Shown one piece after another: positions 63,698-64,000 of a stretch of 64,000 nt of DNA; positions within the stretch are counted from its first letter, which is position 1, and the number at the start of each line of letters is the position of its first letter. The notes under the pieces were generated by a model. That model did no database searches and was not told where the DNA came from. It saw nothing but the letters and a program-made list of their open reading frames with translations. Source of the stretch: Bacillus sp. E(2018) (GTDB lineage: Bacteria; Bacillota; Bacilli; Bacillales; Fictibacillaceae); the NCBI RefSeq assembly GCF_005503015.1, contig NZ_SCOL01000001.1:2232001-2296000 (forward strand). Direction: 5' to 3'. A program made the position numbers and the translations under genes.

Positions 63698-64000
63698 TTA
63701 TTTCCCTTTTTTTACTTCATGAAGCAGATCTGGGAAGTTGGTGAAAATGCCTGTTACACCCCAATCGATCAGTTTCTGCATCTCTTCTTTTTCATTTACA
63801 GTATATGGATGGATCTCTAGACCATTCTGAACGGCTTTCTGTACATACTCACGGTCGATCATATCGCTGTTTGGCCCTATTCCCATCGCATATTGTTTGA
63901 TGGATTGCACTTCTGCATCCGTTAACTCAGCAGGAGTTGTATACTCTAAAAGCTGAACAAGTTTCACCGACGGGTCGAGCTCGTTCATCTTTAAAAGACT
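63698..64000 (-). CDS. Glycerophosphodiester phosphodiesterase, C-terminal part cut by the window edge
   Basis: The frame runs off the right edge; about 100 C-terminal residues are visible. The last TIM-barrel strands of the GDPD fold are seen: VQNGLEIHPYTVNEKEEMQKLIDWGVTGIFTNFPDLL (by motif EIHPYTVN and GVTGIFTNFPD). GDPD enzymes cut glycerophosphodiesters to glycerol-3-phosphate and an alcohol. Metal-binding residues lie in the missing N-terminal part, so cellular location (secreted GlpQ-like or cytoplasmic) cannot be decided. Confidence 0.85.
   Translation of the reverse strand, partial: SLLKMNELDPSVKLVQLLEYTTPAELTDAEVQSIKQYAMGIGPNSDMIDREYVQKAVQNGLEIHPYTVNEKEEMQKLIDWGVTGIFTNFPDLLHEVKKGK

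Overview
The window is ordinary chromosome from a low-GC, endospore-forming member of the Bacillaceae (Bacillus sensu lato; a Fictibacillus-like genus is possible, but the genus cannot be fixed from sequence reading alone). Support comes from Shine-Dalgarno sites of the AAGGAGG type with many TTG and GTG starts, and from a hutPHUIG operon with a HutP antiterminator site and a cre box. A ydaO-type c-di-AMP riboswitch sits ahead of ktrAB. Sporulation and germination genes include two Spo0E-like phosphatases, YtvI, SpoIIP, a GerAB-type permease and a sporulation-kinase-like histidine kinase. No prophage, insertion sequence, CRISPR array, rRNA or tRNA was seen, and nearly all genes look intact; the two edge genes are cut by the window.

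Layout. 0-7.5 kb: two tiny Spo0E-like genes, a secreted 3D-domain wall protein, a MoxR/DUF58/DUF4129 operon, an ATP-grasp ligase, an AlkA-type glycosylase and YtzI. 7.5-14.2 kb: redox genes (nitroreductase, azoreductase, DJ-1-like, WrbA-like), an MFS exporter, PAP2 and small unknowns. 14.2-20.3 kb: two metal-resistance units on the minus strand, csoR-copA-copZ and an ArsR-type repressor with a CadA-type ATPase, each with a recognisable operator. 20.4-31.2 kb: a DUF418 membrane protein, an SGNH hydrolase with an ABC exporter, a chemoreceptor, TerC, a cysteine-rich small protein, YihY, YtvI and an acyltransferase. 31.3-38 kb: the histidine-utilisation operon, ending unusually in a translationally coupled XRE regulator. 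38-46.3 kb: GerAB-like permease, KtrAB potassium uptake under a c-di-AMP riboswitch, UppP, cardiolipin synthase and SpoIIP. 46.4-54.7 kb: a MarR regulator, an ArsR-like/MFS/SDR operon, a coiled-coil unknown, a histidine phosphatase, a CAP protein, a PAS kinase and a ResA-like thioredoxin. 54.8-64 kb: an ECF sigma/anti-sigma pair, motAB, an M48 peptidase, HAD phosphatase, a ytrABC-like unit, a DUF421 protein and a truncated GDPD gene.

Gene cooperation. The hut operon converts histidine to glutamate, with CcpA acting on the promoter and HutP on the leader terminator. CsoR and the ArsR-type repressor would derepress copper and zinc/cadmium export. KtrAB is shut down when c-di-AMP is high. The sporulation kinase feeds phosphate towards Spo0A and the Spo0E-like proteins would drain it.

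The least explained signals are non-coding. They are: (i) short tandem repeat arrays of 20-21 bp in three intergenic spaces, two of them sharing one core motif in opposite orientation; (ii) a 16-bp palindrome TTAAACANNTGTTTAA present five times, inside and outside genes; and (iii) a dispersed intergenic element in two copies with compensatory changes in a predicted stem, one copy sitting inside the hut leader. No unmistakably new multi-gene system was found.
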